Positions 8,357 through 16,922 of a stretch of 64,000 nt of DNA are shown here, piece by piece. The translations under genes were made by a program, and so were the position numbers. The stretch is from Mesorhizobium sp. NZP2077 (lineage in GTDB: Bacteria; Pseudomonadota; Alphaproteobacteria; Rhizobiales; Rhizobiaceae): assembly GCF_013170805.1 (NCBI RefSeq), contig NZ_CP051293.1, forward strand, positions 3,106,001-3,170,000, written 5' to 3'. The notes under the pieces were generated by a model. It did no database searches, had not been told where the DNA came from, and saw only the letters and a program-made list of their open reading frames with translations. Numbering within the stretch: the first letter of the stretch is position 1; each line of letters starts with the position of its first letter.

Positions 8357-8390
8357 TATTGCTGGAGGGGATTGGGGGGATGGTGCGGGT
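8357..8390 (+). repeat. Repeat copy 3: terminal piece of the hydrolase 3' end
   Basis: TTGCTGGAGGGGATTGGGGG and the following ATGGTGCGGG match copy 2 (about 5117-5148) with one G-run length difference. The match begins exactly where the methyltransferase pseudogene sequence ends, so it marks a recombination junction. Confidence 0.6.
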
Positions 8391-8690
8391 GGGTGAGGCG
8401 GTGGGGCGCGGGCAGATGAGGTGAGGTTCGACGGCTATCGATCGCAGATCGTCGCACATCATGAACCACGGGTTGGATGGCGAAGCATCCCGAATCGGGT
8501 GGGGGTCTTGGCTTGCGGAGGAACCATCCATCCGTCGTTGGAGTGATCTGTAAGCCTCCTGGCCGAACACGCGCTTGGTCTCCTCAGAACTTAGTTTACC
8601 AAGTTTTGCCTCCTCATGCGCGATTGCTAATAAATCAACCGCCCGTAAACCAACACTCGGTCATATGCCTTATAAGTCGAGGGGCGGGTC
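8391..8690. other. Intergenic 300 bp without an assignable gene
   Basis: On the minus strand a start-less open frame runs from about 8660 to 8410 with coding-like stretches such as KLGKLSSEETKRVFGQEAYR and SNPWFMMCDDLRSIAVE. It is preceded by a stop, lacks a start codon with a ribosome site, and runs into the GC-rich repeat. I do not recognise it; it may be another gene remnant. GGGGCGGG at 8680-8687 likely serves the vWA gene that follows. Confidence 0.3.
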
Positions 8691-10262
8691 ATGGTCATCA
8701 ATAGGTTCTGGCGGTCGGAAGCCGGCAATTTTGCCTTGTTGTTTGCGTTGGCGGCGCCTGCAATACTTGCGGCAGTTGCTTTCGCAACAGACGTATCCAC
8801 CGTCATGCGAGCAAAGGTCAATCTGCAGAATTCGTTGGACTCTGCAACCCTATCCTCGTCGCACCTGTCAGACAGCGAAGCGAACCGAAAGCTGGCATTC
8901 GACAGCTATTTTCAGGCCAACGTCGCCAATCACCCCGAACTCACCAACGCGAAAGTGACCTTGTCGGTCGACAAGGGATTCAACTACGTCAAGACCAAGG
9001 CGGTCGCTTCCGCGGACGTGAACCTCAATTTTGCTTTCCTGTTCGGCGATAACCAGCACATCGAGGTTGATGCCGGTGGCGTAGAGGCGACGAACAACCT
9101 CGAGGTCGTGATGGTGCTGGACAACACTGGTTCCATGGCCGGCGCCAAGATCAAGGCTCTCAGGGACGCCACCAAAGCACTTCTGGATGATCTGGACGGA
9201 GCAAAGTCACCCAATCGGAAGGTGACCGCCGCGATTGTGCCGTTCGTCACCGCTGTCAACGTAAATGGCGATGAGTTTGACCCTTCCTGGATAGACATGG
9301 AAGGCAAATCGCCGAACAACGGCGTGAATTTTCCTCTGCTGCCCGATGGCAACCGTGTAAATCACATGGACCTGTTCAAGGACCTGGCACAGGGGACCGG
9401 CTGGAAAGGCACGGGATGGAAGGGCTGTGTCGAGGCACGTCCGGGAAGCGCTGCCACTTCCGATGTAGCGCCGGACCAAGCCGACGGTAACACCTTGTTC
9501 GTGCCCTATTTCGCCCCAGACGACCCCGGCGACGCCACCAGTCCTTCCGCGAGCTATGGCAACGACGCCAAGGTTTACAACAACTCGTATCTTTCCGATG
9601 ACGTCTTGGACGGTACCGACACCAAGGGAAAAGACAAAAAGATCGCCAAATACGAGAACCCCAAGGCGAAAAAGATCAACGACAAATATGCGCCTCTGAC
9701 AGTCGGCCCTAACCGTGCCTGCCCGACGCCGGTGGTCCCGTTGACCACTGACCTGGACAAGTTGCGGACCGCCGCCGCCCAGATGCAGGAGTGGAACGGA
9801 TCTGGCACCAATGTCTCCGAAGGGCTTTCGTGGGGCATGCGGGTGCTTTCACCGGACGCCCCCTACACCGGCGGCGCGCCCTGGAAGACTCCGAACACGA
9901 GCAAAATCGTGGTTCTGCTTACCGACGGCGAAAACGTCGTCTATGGGGCGAGCAACGAACCGGAAAAGTCGGATTACACGTCCTATGGCTATCTCGCATC
10001 CGGCCGCTTCGGGTCGAGCAACCAGACGGACGCCGCGCGCGCCGTGGATCGATGGACGCTTGACGTCTGCGATAAACTGAAGGCTCAGCAGGTCCAGATC
10101 TACACAATCACGTTGCAATCCGACACGGCCGCGAACCGGACACTCTACAGCAAATGCGCGACGAACCCGTCCGATTACTACGCCGTCAACGATCCCAGCA
10201 AACTGCCGAACGTGTTCCAGACGATCGCTGGAAAGTTCACGACACTCCAACTGGTCAACTAG
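8691..10262 (+). CDS. TadG-like pilus-assembly/von Willebrand factor A protein
   Basis: A 523-residue protein. Residues 11-38 are a TadE/TadG-like membrane segment (GNFALLFALAAPAILAAVAF) followed by a short extracytoplasmic helix. From about residue 140 there is a vWA domain with an intact MIDAS start, VVMVLDNTGSMAGAK, and later the TNVSEGLSWGMRVL and VVLLTDGEN strands. TadG proteins are minor components of Flp/Tad pilus systems anchored in the inner membrane. No other tad genes are nearby, so it is an orphan. Its base composition is slightly less GC-rich than its surroundings. A 3' chaperone-usher locus follows on the same strand but is separated by 337 bases. Confidence 0.8.
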   Translation: MVINRFWRSEAGNFALLFALAAPAILAAVAFATDVSTVMRAKVNLQNSLDSATLSSSHLSDSEANRKLAFDSYFQANVANHPELTNAKVTLSVDKGFNYVKTKAVASADVNLNFAFLFGDNQHIEVDAGGVEATNNLEVVMVLDNTGSMAGAKIKALRDATKALLDDLDGAKSPNRKVTAAIVPFVTAVNVNGDEFDPSWIDMEGKSPNNGVNFPLLPDGNRVNHMDLFKDLAQGTGWKGTGWKGCVEARPGSAATSDVAPDQADGNTLFVPYFAPDDPGDATSPSASYGNDAKVYNNSYLSDDVLDGTDTKGKDKKIAKYENPKAKKINDKYAPLTVGPNRACPTPVVPLTTDLDKLRTAAAQMQEWNGSGTNVSEGLSWGMRVLSPDAPYTGGAPWKTPNTSKIVVLLTDGENVVYGASNEPEKSDYTSYGYLASGRFGSSNQTDAARAVDRWTLDVCDKLKAQQVQIYTITLQSDTAANRTLYSKCATNPSDYYAVNDPSKLPNVFQTIAGKFTTLQLVN

Positions 10263-10341
10263 GTGCGTGCGGGCTCGGCCTTGCAATGTAACGGTCGTTC
10301 GCGCCGCCTCTGGTAAAGCCGCCGAGACGTATTGCTTTCAC

Positions 10342-10400
10342 CTAAGCAGCCATCTCGATGCGGTCCCGGCCTGCCTTTTTTGCGGCATAGAGATTGCGCC
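10342..10400 (-). pseudogene. Relic of a GGDEF-domain C-terminus
   Basis: On the minus strand this encodes RRNLYAAKKAGRDRIEMAA followed by TAG. This is the characteristic last helix and strand of diguanylate cyclase (GGDEF) domains (ALYxAKxxGRDR). No upstream coding sequence is present, so it is a leftover of a deleted gene. The rest of the 10263-10599 interval contains only AT-rich sequence near 10485-10540, likely the promoter region of the pilin gene. Confidence 0.7.
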
Positions 10401-10599
10401 GCAGAGGCATTGAGGTCGCCTTACCCCGTTCAAAAGCCCATCGGGCTACACACCGGAAGCGATGGCTGTTGGTCGGAATCATACTTTAGTTTTAGCTAAA
10501 TAATAAATCACTCATTAACCAAGATCGAACATATTCCGACTCAGTCCACGGCCTGACATCGATCAACCCTCTCTCTAGCTGTCAAAGGACCATCGTCGA

Positions 10600-11085
10600 A
10601 TGTGGCGAAAAACAGCGGCGTGCCTGGCGATCCTGGCACTTTTCGGCGGCGAGGCTCGCGCTACGACAACAACCACGCCCATGGTCGTGCAGATGACGAT
10701 CACCGCGTCGTGTACCATCAGCAGCGCTTCGACCCTGAACTTCGGTTCATCAGGCGTCATTGCGGCCAACGTCGACCAGACGTCCACGGTCCAGGTTCAA
10801 TGCACGAACACGACCCCCTACAACATCGGTCTTGACGCGGGTACGGGGACGGGTGCGACCGTCGCTGCCCGCAAGATGACAAACGGCGCCGCCACGATCA
10901 CCTATTCTCTTTACAGCGATAGCGGCAGAACGACCGTCTGGGGAAACACGATCGGCACCAACACGGTTTCGGCGACCGGTAGCGGCTCTGCCCAGAGCTT
11001 TACCGTGTATGGACGCGTGCCGGCGCAGGCAACGCCAGCGCCAGCCGTCTATACGGATACGGTGACGGTCACTGTAACTTATTAA
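10600..11085 (+). CDS. Spore coat protein U (SCPU) domain pilin, main subunit type
   Basis: A 161-residue secreted protein: signal peptide to about residue 21 (ILALFGGEARA), then one SCPU domain with paired cysteines (ASCTISS, VQCTNT), the ARKMTNGAATITYSLYSD strand and a C-terminal YTDTVTVTVTY. Single-domain SCPU proteins are the major pilins of archaic chaperone-usher (Csu-like) pili that mediate attachment and biofilm formation. AAAGGA precedes ATG 10600. It is followed after 38 bases by the chaperone and then the usher, forming an operon. The C-terminal strand pattern fits donor-strand exchange. Confidence 0.85.
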   Translation: MWRKTAACLAILALFGGEARATTTTTPMVVQMTITASCTISSASTLNFGSSGVIAANVDQTSTVQVQCTNTTPYNIGLDAGTGTGATVAARKMTNGAATITYSLYSDSGRTTVWGNTIGTNTVSATGSGSAQSFTVYGRVPAQATPAPAVYTDTVTVTVTY

Positions 11086-11123
11086 GGTCGGCCGTATCGA
11101 CGGTCGATGCCAGGGGGTGGCAA

Positions 11124-11855
11124 ATGAATTGGGCAAAGCTGGCTCCAGCTTTGGTGGGAGCATTGCTGTTCGGCGGTGTGCAGGTCCGCGCGGATTCGCT
11201 TCAAGTACAACCTGCTCTCGTCGATGTCCTCGCGCCCGGCGCGGCGTCGACTATCACGCTTCGCAACGAAGGGCCGACGCCCACCAACGTGCAGATACGT
11301 GTCTTTCGCTGGTCACAGTCCAATGGTCAGGAAATGCTGCAGCCCACGGAAGATGTGGTTGCCTCTCCTCCAGCCGTCACGCTGCTGCCGGGCACCGACT
11401 ATGTCGCCCGAATCGTGCGGGTGGCCAAGCGGCCGGTCGCGGCCGAGGAGGCCTATCGCCTGCTCGTCGATGAGCTTCCGGACGCCAGTCGGGTCAAGAC
11501 CGGCACGGTGAAGCTGCTGGTTCGCCACTCGATCCCGGTCTTCTTCGGTTCGCCGGACAGGACACCTCCGGCCGTGGACTGGACGGTATCAAGGCAGGAC
11601 GGCCGGTTGATCGTTTCGGCCCGCAACAAGGGCGGCAAGCGTCTGCGCATCTCCGCGCTGTCGCTGCGCGATGCCGGCGGGCACAAGATATCATTCGGCG
11701 GGGGTCTTGTCGGATACGCGCTCGGCCAGTCGACAATGCGATGGGCGGCACCGACCGGTGGGCGCAAATTCGCCGCCAAGGGATCGGTGTCGATCTCGGC
11801 TCAGGGCAACGAGGGCACGATTAACGCCGTGGCGCCGGTCGTCGCCGCGCCGTGA
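11124..11855 (+). CDS. Periplasmic pilus chaperone (PapD-like, archaic type)
   Basis: A 243-residue protein with a signal peptide ending near ADS (residues 1-27) and two immunoglobulin-like domains. The first starts LQVQPALVDVLAPGAASTI and contains EEAYRLLVDELPD, the conserved segment of archaic pilus chaperones; the second begins after RHSIPVFFGSPD. It would cap SCPU subunits in the periplasm and deliver them to the usher. AGGGGGTGG precedes the start. Its last codons overlap the usher start by four bases (GTGA at 11852-11855). Confidence 0.85.
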   Translation: MNWAKLAPALVGALLFGGVQVRADSLQVQPALVDVLAPGAASTITLRNEGPTPTNVQIRVFRWSQSNGQEMLQPTEDVVASPPAVTLLPGTDYVARIVRVAKRPVAAEEAYRLLVDELPDASRVKTGTVKLLVRHSIPVFFGSPDRTPPAVDWTVSRQDGRLIVSARNKGGKRLRISALSLRDAGGHKISFGGGLVGYALGQSTMRWAAPTGGRKFAAKGSVSISAQGNEGTINAVAPVVAAP

Positions 11856-14242
11856 ATGCGGCTTGTTTCCTGACATTGTCGATACTTGTTGCCACGCTGA
11901 CACAGTCCAACCAAGCAGCCGGGGCGGTCCAGCAGCTTCAGCTCGACGTCTTCATCAATGGCGCCGCCACCAACCAGATCGCGGCTTTCGTGTCTCCAGA
12001 CGGCCAGCACCTTGGCGCAACGCCCGACGAGCTGCAGGCATTGGGGCTGGACCTTGGCAAGCAGGTCCGGTCAGCGGCAGTCCCCATCATGCTCGACACG
12101 GTGCGGGGGCTGGCCTATCGCTACGAGGTGCAGGAGCAGCGCGTTTTCCTGACGATCAGCAATGGCTTGCGCGGGACGATATCCTACGACGCGACGCCAG
12201 GCCATGAGGCCGCGCCCGACGTTCGGGCGGGGTTCGGCGGTGTCCTCAACTACAATCTGTTCGCGGCGTCGCGGCAGGAGCCCGATGCCGGCGGCTTCAC
12301 CTTCAGTGGCGTTTCCTCCACCCTCGACGCGCGCGTCTTCTCGCCGGTGGGCACGTTCAGCCAGTCGGCGATAGTGCGGCTGGCGGAGGACGGTCGCGCC
12401 GATGCCTTAAGGCTCGACACCGCCTATACTTACTCTGATCCGGCGTCGCTGATGACGTATCAGGCTGGTGATGCGATTTCCGGCGGTTTCGCCTGGACCA
12501 GGCCGATCCGCATCGGCGGGCTTCAGGCGCGCCGCAATTTCGGTCTTCGTACCGATCTGATCACCCAACCGCTCGCATCGGTGAGCGGCAGCGCGGCGGT
12601 GCCGTCGACGGTCGACGTCTATGTCAATGACCTCAAGACCTATTCACACGCCGTCGACAGCGGCCCGTTCCAGATCACCGACATTCCCGTTACCACCGGC
12701 GGCGGGCAGGCAGTTGTCGTACTGCGTGATGCGGCTGGCCGTGAAACGCGCACGAGTGTGCCGTTCTACGCCTCGCCCAGCCTGCTGCGGCCAGGCCTGT
12801 TCGACTTCTCGCTCGAGGCCGGCCTGCCGAGGCTAGGATACGCGACGACGTCGGATGCCTATGCCGTCAACCAGCCAGTCGTGTCGGCAAGCTTGCGCAA
12901 AGGCATCTATGACTGGCTGACGCTGGAAGGCCACACGGAGGCCGGCAAGGATCTGGTCAATGGCGGATTGGGCATGGTGATGCGTACCGGCTCGCTTGGC
13001 GTCGCCTCGTTTGCTCTGGCCGGCAGTCATAGCGGAGCCGGCAGTGGGCTGCAGTCCTATGCCTCCTACGAGATCAGGGTCGGCACCCTCAGCGTAAATG
13101 CCAGTTCGCAAATGACCTTCGGTTCCTATGACGATCTCGCCTCGGAGACCGACCGGCTTCAGGACAGCGGAACGCCTGGCCAAGCCTTCTTCAATCTGTT
13201 GTCATTCGATCCCGGAGGCGCGGATGCCCGGTCCCGATCCAGGCCGCCGAGGATGGTGAACAGCATTTCCGTCGGAACGCCGTTGTCTTTCGACAGCGGC
13301 AGCATCAGCGCAAGCTACATCGACCTGACACCGGCCAGCGGCGAGAGCTCCAGGATACTCACCGCCTCCTATTCGCGAACGTTGCCTTTCGGCTATCTCA
13401 ACGCTACCGCCTTCGCCGAACTTGGCGGGCGACGCAACGCCGGCCTCTTCGCCGGACTGTCCATCCCCATCGGCGGCGATGCAATGGCATCGAGCGCTGT
13501 TTCAGCCGACAGGCACGGGGTCGAGGCGATCGCCGACGTGAGCAAGCCGCTCGGCGAGGAACCGGGCAGTGTCGGCTGGCGGACCAGCCTCAGCCAGGGC
13601 CGATCTTCGGAGGGTTCCGCGGCGATCTCTTATCGCTCTTCCCATGGACGTGCCGATGCCACCGTCGGGCGTTCAAGCTCGGGCACCACGGCGACAGCCC
13701 AGTTCGACGGGGCAATCGCAACGATGGGATCCGGCATCTTCCTGACGGACAGGATCGACGATAGTTTCGCCATTGTTGAAACCGGTTTGCCCGGTGTCGG
13801 CGTGCTCTATGAAAACCGCCCCATAGGTGTCACCGATGCAAAGGGTCGGTTGCTGGTGCCAGGCCTGCGCGCCTATCAGCGGAACAAGGTTGCCATCGAA
13901 ACGACCAATCTGCCCGTCGATGCCGATGTCGCGAGCACGCAGGACGTCATCGCACCAGCCGATCGAGCCGGCGTGCGAGTCGATTTTCGGGTTCGCACCA
14001 ACGTCGGTGCCGCGGTCCTGGTCCTGTCGGGTCCAGACGGACAGAAGCTCGAGGTCGGGTCGCACGCTGCGATCAACGGCAAGCAGGACTTCGTCATCGG
14101 CTATGACGGGCGTGCCTATGTAAAAGGACTGGCGCAAAAGAACACCGTCGTTGCCGAGACCGCCAAGGGTTCGTGCCAGGCATCGTTCAGCTACACACCG
14201 AAAGCAAACCAGCAAGTGGTCATCCCGGTCGTCTGCCGCTGA
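11852..14242 (+). CDS. Fimbrial outer-membrane usher protein
   Basis: A 796-residue protein starting at GTG 11852, overlapping the chaperone stop. After a signal peptide (to about residue 25) comes an N-terminal chaperone-binding domain LQLDVFINGAATNQIAAF, then a long beta-barrel with a plug region, and C-terminal domains ending SFSYTPKANQQVVIPVVCR with two cysteines. The motifs RKNFGLRTDL-like (ARRNFGLRTDLI) and LPGVGVLYENRPIGVTDAKG are typical of ushers. It forms the secretion pore for SCPU pilins. Length is in the range of archaic ushers. Confidence 0.88.
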   Translation: MNAACFLTLSILVATLTQSNQAAGAVQQLQLDVFINGAATNQIAAFVSPDGQHLGATPDELQALGLDLGKQVRSAAVPIMLDTVRGLAYRYEVQEQRVFLTISNGLRGTISYDATPGHEAAPDVRAGFGGVLNYNLFAASRQEPDAGGFTFSGVSSTLDARVFSPVGTFSQSAIVRLAEDGRADALRLDTAYTYSDPASLMTYQAGDAISGGFAWTRPIRIGGLQARRNFGLRTDLITQPLASVSGSAAVPSTVDVYVNDLKTYSHAVDSGPFQITDIPVTTGGGQAVVVLRDAAGRETRTSVPFYASPSLLRPGLFDFSLEAGLPRLGYATTSDAYAVNQPVVSASLRKGIYDWLTLEGHTEAGKDLVNGGLGMVMRTGSLGVASFALAGSHSGAGSGLQSYASYEIRVGTLSVNASSQMTFGSYDDLASETDRLQDSGTPGQAFFNLLSFDPGGADARSRSRPPRMVNSISVGTPLSFDSGSISASYIDLTPASGESSRILTASYSRTLPFGYLNATAFAELGGRRNAGLFAGLSIPIGGDAMASSAVSADRHGVEAIADVSKPLGEEPGSVGWRTSLSQGRSSEGSAAISYRSSHGRADATVGRSSSGTTATAQFDGAIATMGSGIFLTDRIDDSFAIVETGLPGVGVLYENRPIGVTDAKGRLLVPGLRAYQRNKVAIETTNLPVDADVASTQDVIAPADRAGVRVDFRVRTNVGAAVLVLSGPDGQKLEVGSHAAINGKQDFVIGYDGRAYVKGLAQKNTVVAETAKGSCQASFSYTPKANQQVVIPVVCR

Positions 14243-14267
14243 CGCCCGACCGGCCGTGGGGGGCCTG

Positions 14268-15284
14268 TCAGTAAGTCACTGTCACGACGATCGTGTCGGT
14301 GTACGCTCCAGGCGCGGGCGTGGTCTGAGCCGGGGCGCGGGCGTATACGGTGTACGCTTGGTCCAGCCCGGTTCCGGTGCCGCTAGAGGTGTCGGTGCCG
14401 ATCGTATTTCCCCAGACAGTGGTCCTGCCGCTGTTGCTGTAAAGCGAATAGGTGACGGTCTTGACGCCGCTCGTCATCTTCCTGCTGGCGACCGTGGCGC
14501 CGGAACCGCTGCCCGCGCTGAGCCCGATATTGTAGGGCGTCGAGTCGGTGCAGCGAACGGTGACCGAACCCGTCGAATCGACATTGGACGCCAGTACCCC
14601 GACGGAGCCAAAGTTCACGTTGGTGGCCGAGACGTTGCAGTTCGCGTTGATTGTCGCGGTCCAGGTGGAGCCGCTGGATATCGCCTGCCTGGCGCCTGTC
14701 GGGCAAACCGCGGCGGTCTTGTAGTCATAGCCGGCGGCCGGCGCGGTGGTCATGGTCCAGACATACGATCCAGGTCCCGCGGTGGTCTGATTGGCGAAGA
14801 CCCTGCCGTAGACTGTCAGCGTGGTGCCGGCGCTGCCCGAGGAACCCAAAGCGAGATCGTAGGTCGTCCCGATGGGATAGAGCCCGTAACTGGTCGTGGC
14901 CAGACCCCAGGACCCCCAGATCGTCGTTCGCGACGGGTCGCTGTAGAGTTCGTGGACCAGTCGCTCGGAGCCGGACGCCAGCCGGCGGTTGCCGGCCGCG
15001 TTGGTCTGGCCGGGTGAAAGTTCCACGCAAAGGCGCACGGTCTGGTTGGCCGTGCCGGTGCAGTTGATCGAGAAGGTCGCCGTCGTGTCATCAACGGCTC
15101 CGCTCAGGATGTCCACCGCTCCGTACGATCCATTGGCGGCCGTAATAGAGCAGCTCTGCGATCGGGCTGGCTGCAGACTCGAAGCGAGGAGTATTGTGAC
15201 CAGCACTGCCCGCAGCTGAGCTGTCCACCGAAGCGAACGGCATAGCCGTCGAAGTTTCCAGAGACCTGATCCGTTGCCTTCCAT
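14268..15284 (-). CDS. Two-domain SCPU protein, probable pilus tip adhesin
   Basis: A 338-residue secreted protein with a signal peptide ending near PARSQS and two SCPU domains: residues about 40-180 (CSITAANGSYGAVDILSGAV...) and 195-338 (NCNVSATNVNFGSVGVLAS...YTDTIVVTVTY). The second domain is close to the 161-residue pilin upstream. A two-domain protein of this length is the organisation of the CsuE-type tip adhesin, where the N-domain binds surfaces and the C-domain is donor-strand complemented. Unusually, it is encoded convergently to the usher rather than last in the operon, so it may be separately controlled. Confidence 0.82.
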   Translation of the reverse strand: MEGNGSGLWKLRRLCRSLRWTAQLRAVLVTILLASSLQPARSQSCSITAANGSYGAVDILSGAVDDTTATFSINCTGTANQTVRLCVELSPGQTNAAGNRRLASGSERLVHELYSDPSRTTIWGSWGLATTSYGLYPIGTTYDLALGSSGSAGTTLTVYGRVFANQTTAGPGSYVWTMTTAPAAGYDYKTAAVCPTGARQAISSGSTWTATINANCNVSATNVNFGSVGVLASNVDSTGSVTVRCTDSTPYNIGLSAGSGSGATVASRKMTSGVKTVTYSLYSNSGRTTVWGNTIGTDTSSGTGTGLDQAYTVYARAPAQTTPAPGAYTDTIVVTVTY

Positions 15285-15745
15285 GGAGTCTGCCTATCAC
15301 GGGGCCGAGAGCAATTCAAAGCAGGCTCAACCGTTGACGCGGCTCCTGCGTGAGTGCGGCGGTATGAGGCGTAAACCCCAGTCGACGCCGTCGAAGCGCG
15401 ACGACTGCTTCTGGCGTAACCGTGACTTCCAGTGTGGTCGCTGGAGATGTCTTCTGTGGATGGCTCCCGTATTGCAAGAGGTAATTCGTTGTTCTGGCGC
15501 ATTGGTCGGGTGCAGTCTCCTGTCCGGCCTGTTCATGCAGCCGTTCGAAGCTGCTGGCCCTGATGGGGTCCGCGAACAAGGTCCCAATCTGCTTTGCAGG
15601 CTATGATGCCTCAGACATCGCATGGGTTGTCCATGTTCCCGGCCTGACCGGTCTCGCCATCACATCGCGTCGCTCTTACAACCTCATGGAGCCGATTGAT
15701 CAGCTCGATCTGATTTCTGCTTCAGTGTCTCGTCTGCTGCGCAAC
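15285..15745. other. Gap of about 460 bp without a recognisable gene
   Basis: Only short shadow frames exist here. The part nearest the IS110 relic (about 15590-15745) could be the 3' untranslated end of that element. No inverted repeats typical of other insertion sequences were noticed. The promoter of the two-domain pilin must lie just above 15284. Confidence 0.4.
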
Positions 15746-16392
15746 TTACGCTGCAAGGTTCGGAGCATGACGCGCTTGATAGGTTTCGCCGCGCGTCATG
15801 ATAGCCCACACCACGCGGGCCATCTTGTTTGCCATAGCTACGCTCGCCACGCGCGCTGGCTTCCTGGCGAGCAACGCGAGGAGGCGCGGGTCCGCAGCCT
15901 CGGGCTTATGCCTTGCCCGTCGGATCAGAGAGGTCGCGCCGATCACAAGGAGCTTTCTCAGGTACCGGTCGCCCATCTTGGTGATGTGCCCGAGACGGTC
16001 CTTTCCGCCGCTCGAGTTTTGCGAAGGTGTCAGCCCGAGCTAGGCGGCAAACTCTCGACCCGAGCGGAACCGACCCGGATCAGCAACCGACGCCGCCAAC
16101 GCAGTGGCACCGATCGGGCCAATGCCAGGTATCGTCGATAGACGCCGTGCCACATCATTCGTTCTTTGCTGGGCAAGGATCGACCGGTCGATGGTCTGGA
16201 GCCGGGCATGGGTGTCGAGCACCTGCTCGCACAGGAGACACAGAACCTGCAGTGCCATTGCCGGTACATCCAATGCGGATTTCTTCGCGGCTATCTGGCG
16301 CGCCAGCTTAGGCGCCCGCTCCAAACCTTCGGGAATATCGATGCCGAACTCGGCCAACAGGCCGCGGATCATATTCACCAGTTGCGTGCAAC
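15746..16392 (-). mobile_element. IS110-family transposase relic
   Basis: Read on the minus strand, the frame from 16392 encodes the middle and C-terminal part of an IS110 transposase: NMIRGLLAEFGIDIPEGLER, the helix-hairpin RLSTIPGIGPIGATALAAS, then RSGREFAA, a TAG stop where Trp (TGG) is expected, LGLTPSQ, and after that GDRYLRKLLVIGATSLIRRA to RGETY. The N-terminal DEDD catalytic domain is absent; sequence similarity stops near 16392. The element is dead: 5' truncated and with an internal amber codon near 16040. Confidence 0.85.
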
Positions 16393-16498
16393 TGCAAAAT
16401 TGAACTCTACGACCGAGATTAGGCGCAAAGCAGCCATCCAGAGTTCGGTCGGCGAAAGTCGACTTTGGATCAAAAGCTCTGCCACATGGCTCCGCCCC

Positions 16499-16735
16499 CT
16501 ACCGCTCCTCCACAATCCACAAACAAGCGGCCGTCACGAACAGCACGATCAGCCCGAACAGGATGCGCCTTGCTCCTTCCGGCATCTGCAGGATCGTCAG
16601 CCGCGTCGTCAGCACGGTCACGATGAGCGCGCCGATGATGGTGCCGGTGTAGCTGCCGCGGCTACCGAAGATGGAGGTGCTGCCGATCACGGCGGCGGCG
16701 ACCGAGGGCAGGACCTGTCCATCGCCCGAAACTGC
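16499..16735 (-). pseudogene. C-terminal stump of a sugar ABC transporter permease
   Basis: The last 75 codons, VLPSVAAAVIGSTSIFGSRG followed by SYTGTIIGALIVTVLTTRLT and an ARRILFGLIVLFVTAA helix, match the C-terminal membrane segments of RbsC-type sugar permeases. Upstream of about 16735 the frame continues (to 16978), but the sequence no longer resembles a permease. It is a truncated remnant of a carbohydrate uptake operon. Confidence 0.7.
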
Positions 16736-16749
16736 ATTGAATTGACGTA

Positions 16750-16899
16750 GGTGAACGTTTGCCGGGAACGATCGAGCGGCGCATTTCCGAGGCCGGCACT
16801 CTGGCGATCGGCGCACCGATCGATTTTCTCGACGATCCCACGCAGCCGCGCCGGATGGTCTTGATGGTACCGACAGTGATCCTGCGCGAGACGGCGTGA
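16750..16899 (+). pseudogene. C-terminal stump of a LacI-family repressor (probable)
   Basis: The open stretch ends FLDDPTQPRRMVLMVPTVIL then RETA and TGA. Proline-arginine followed by a hydrophobic strand and a final VxRE(S/T) is the typical end of LacI/GalR repressors. No DNA-binding domain or start is present. It lies head to head with the permease stump, both cut at about 16740, so one deletion may have removed the middle of a sugar-uptake locus. Confidence 0.45.
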
Positions 16900-16922
16900 C
16901 GGAGCTGGGACATGGCTGGCAG

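Noticed and set aside
8691..10262. A Tad pilus locus
   Set aside because: Only a TadG-like vWA protein is present; no flp, cpaA-F or tadB/C genes lie in the window.
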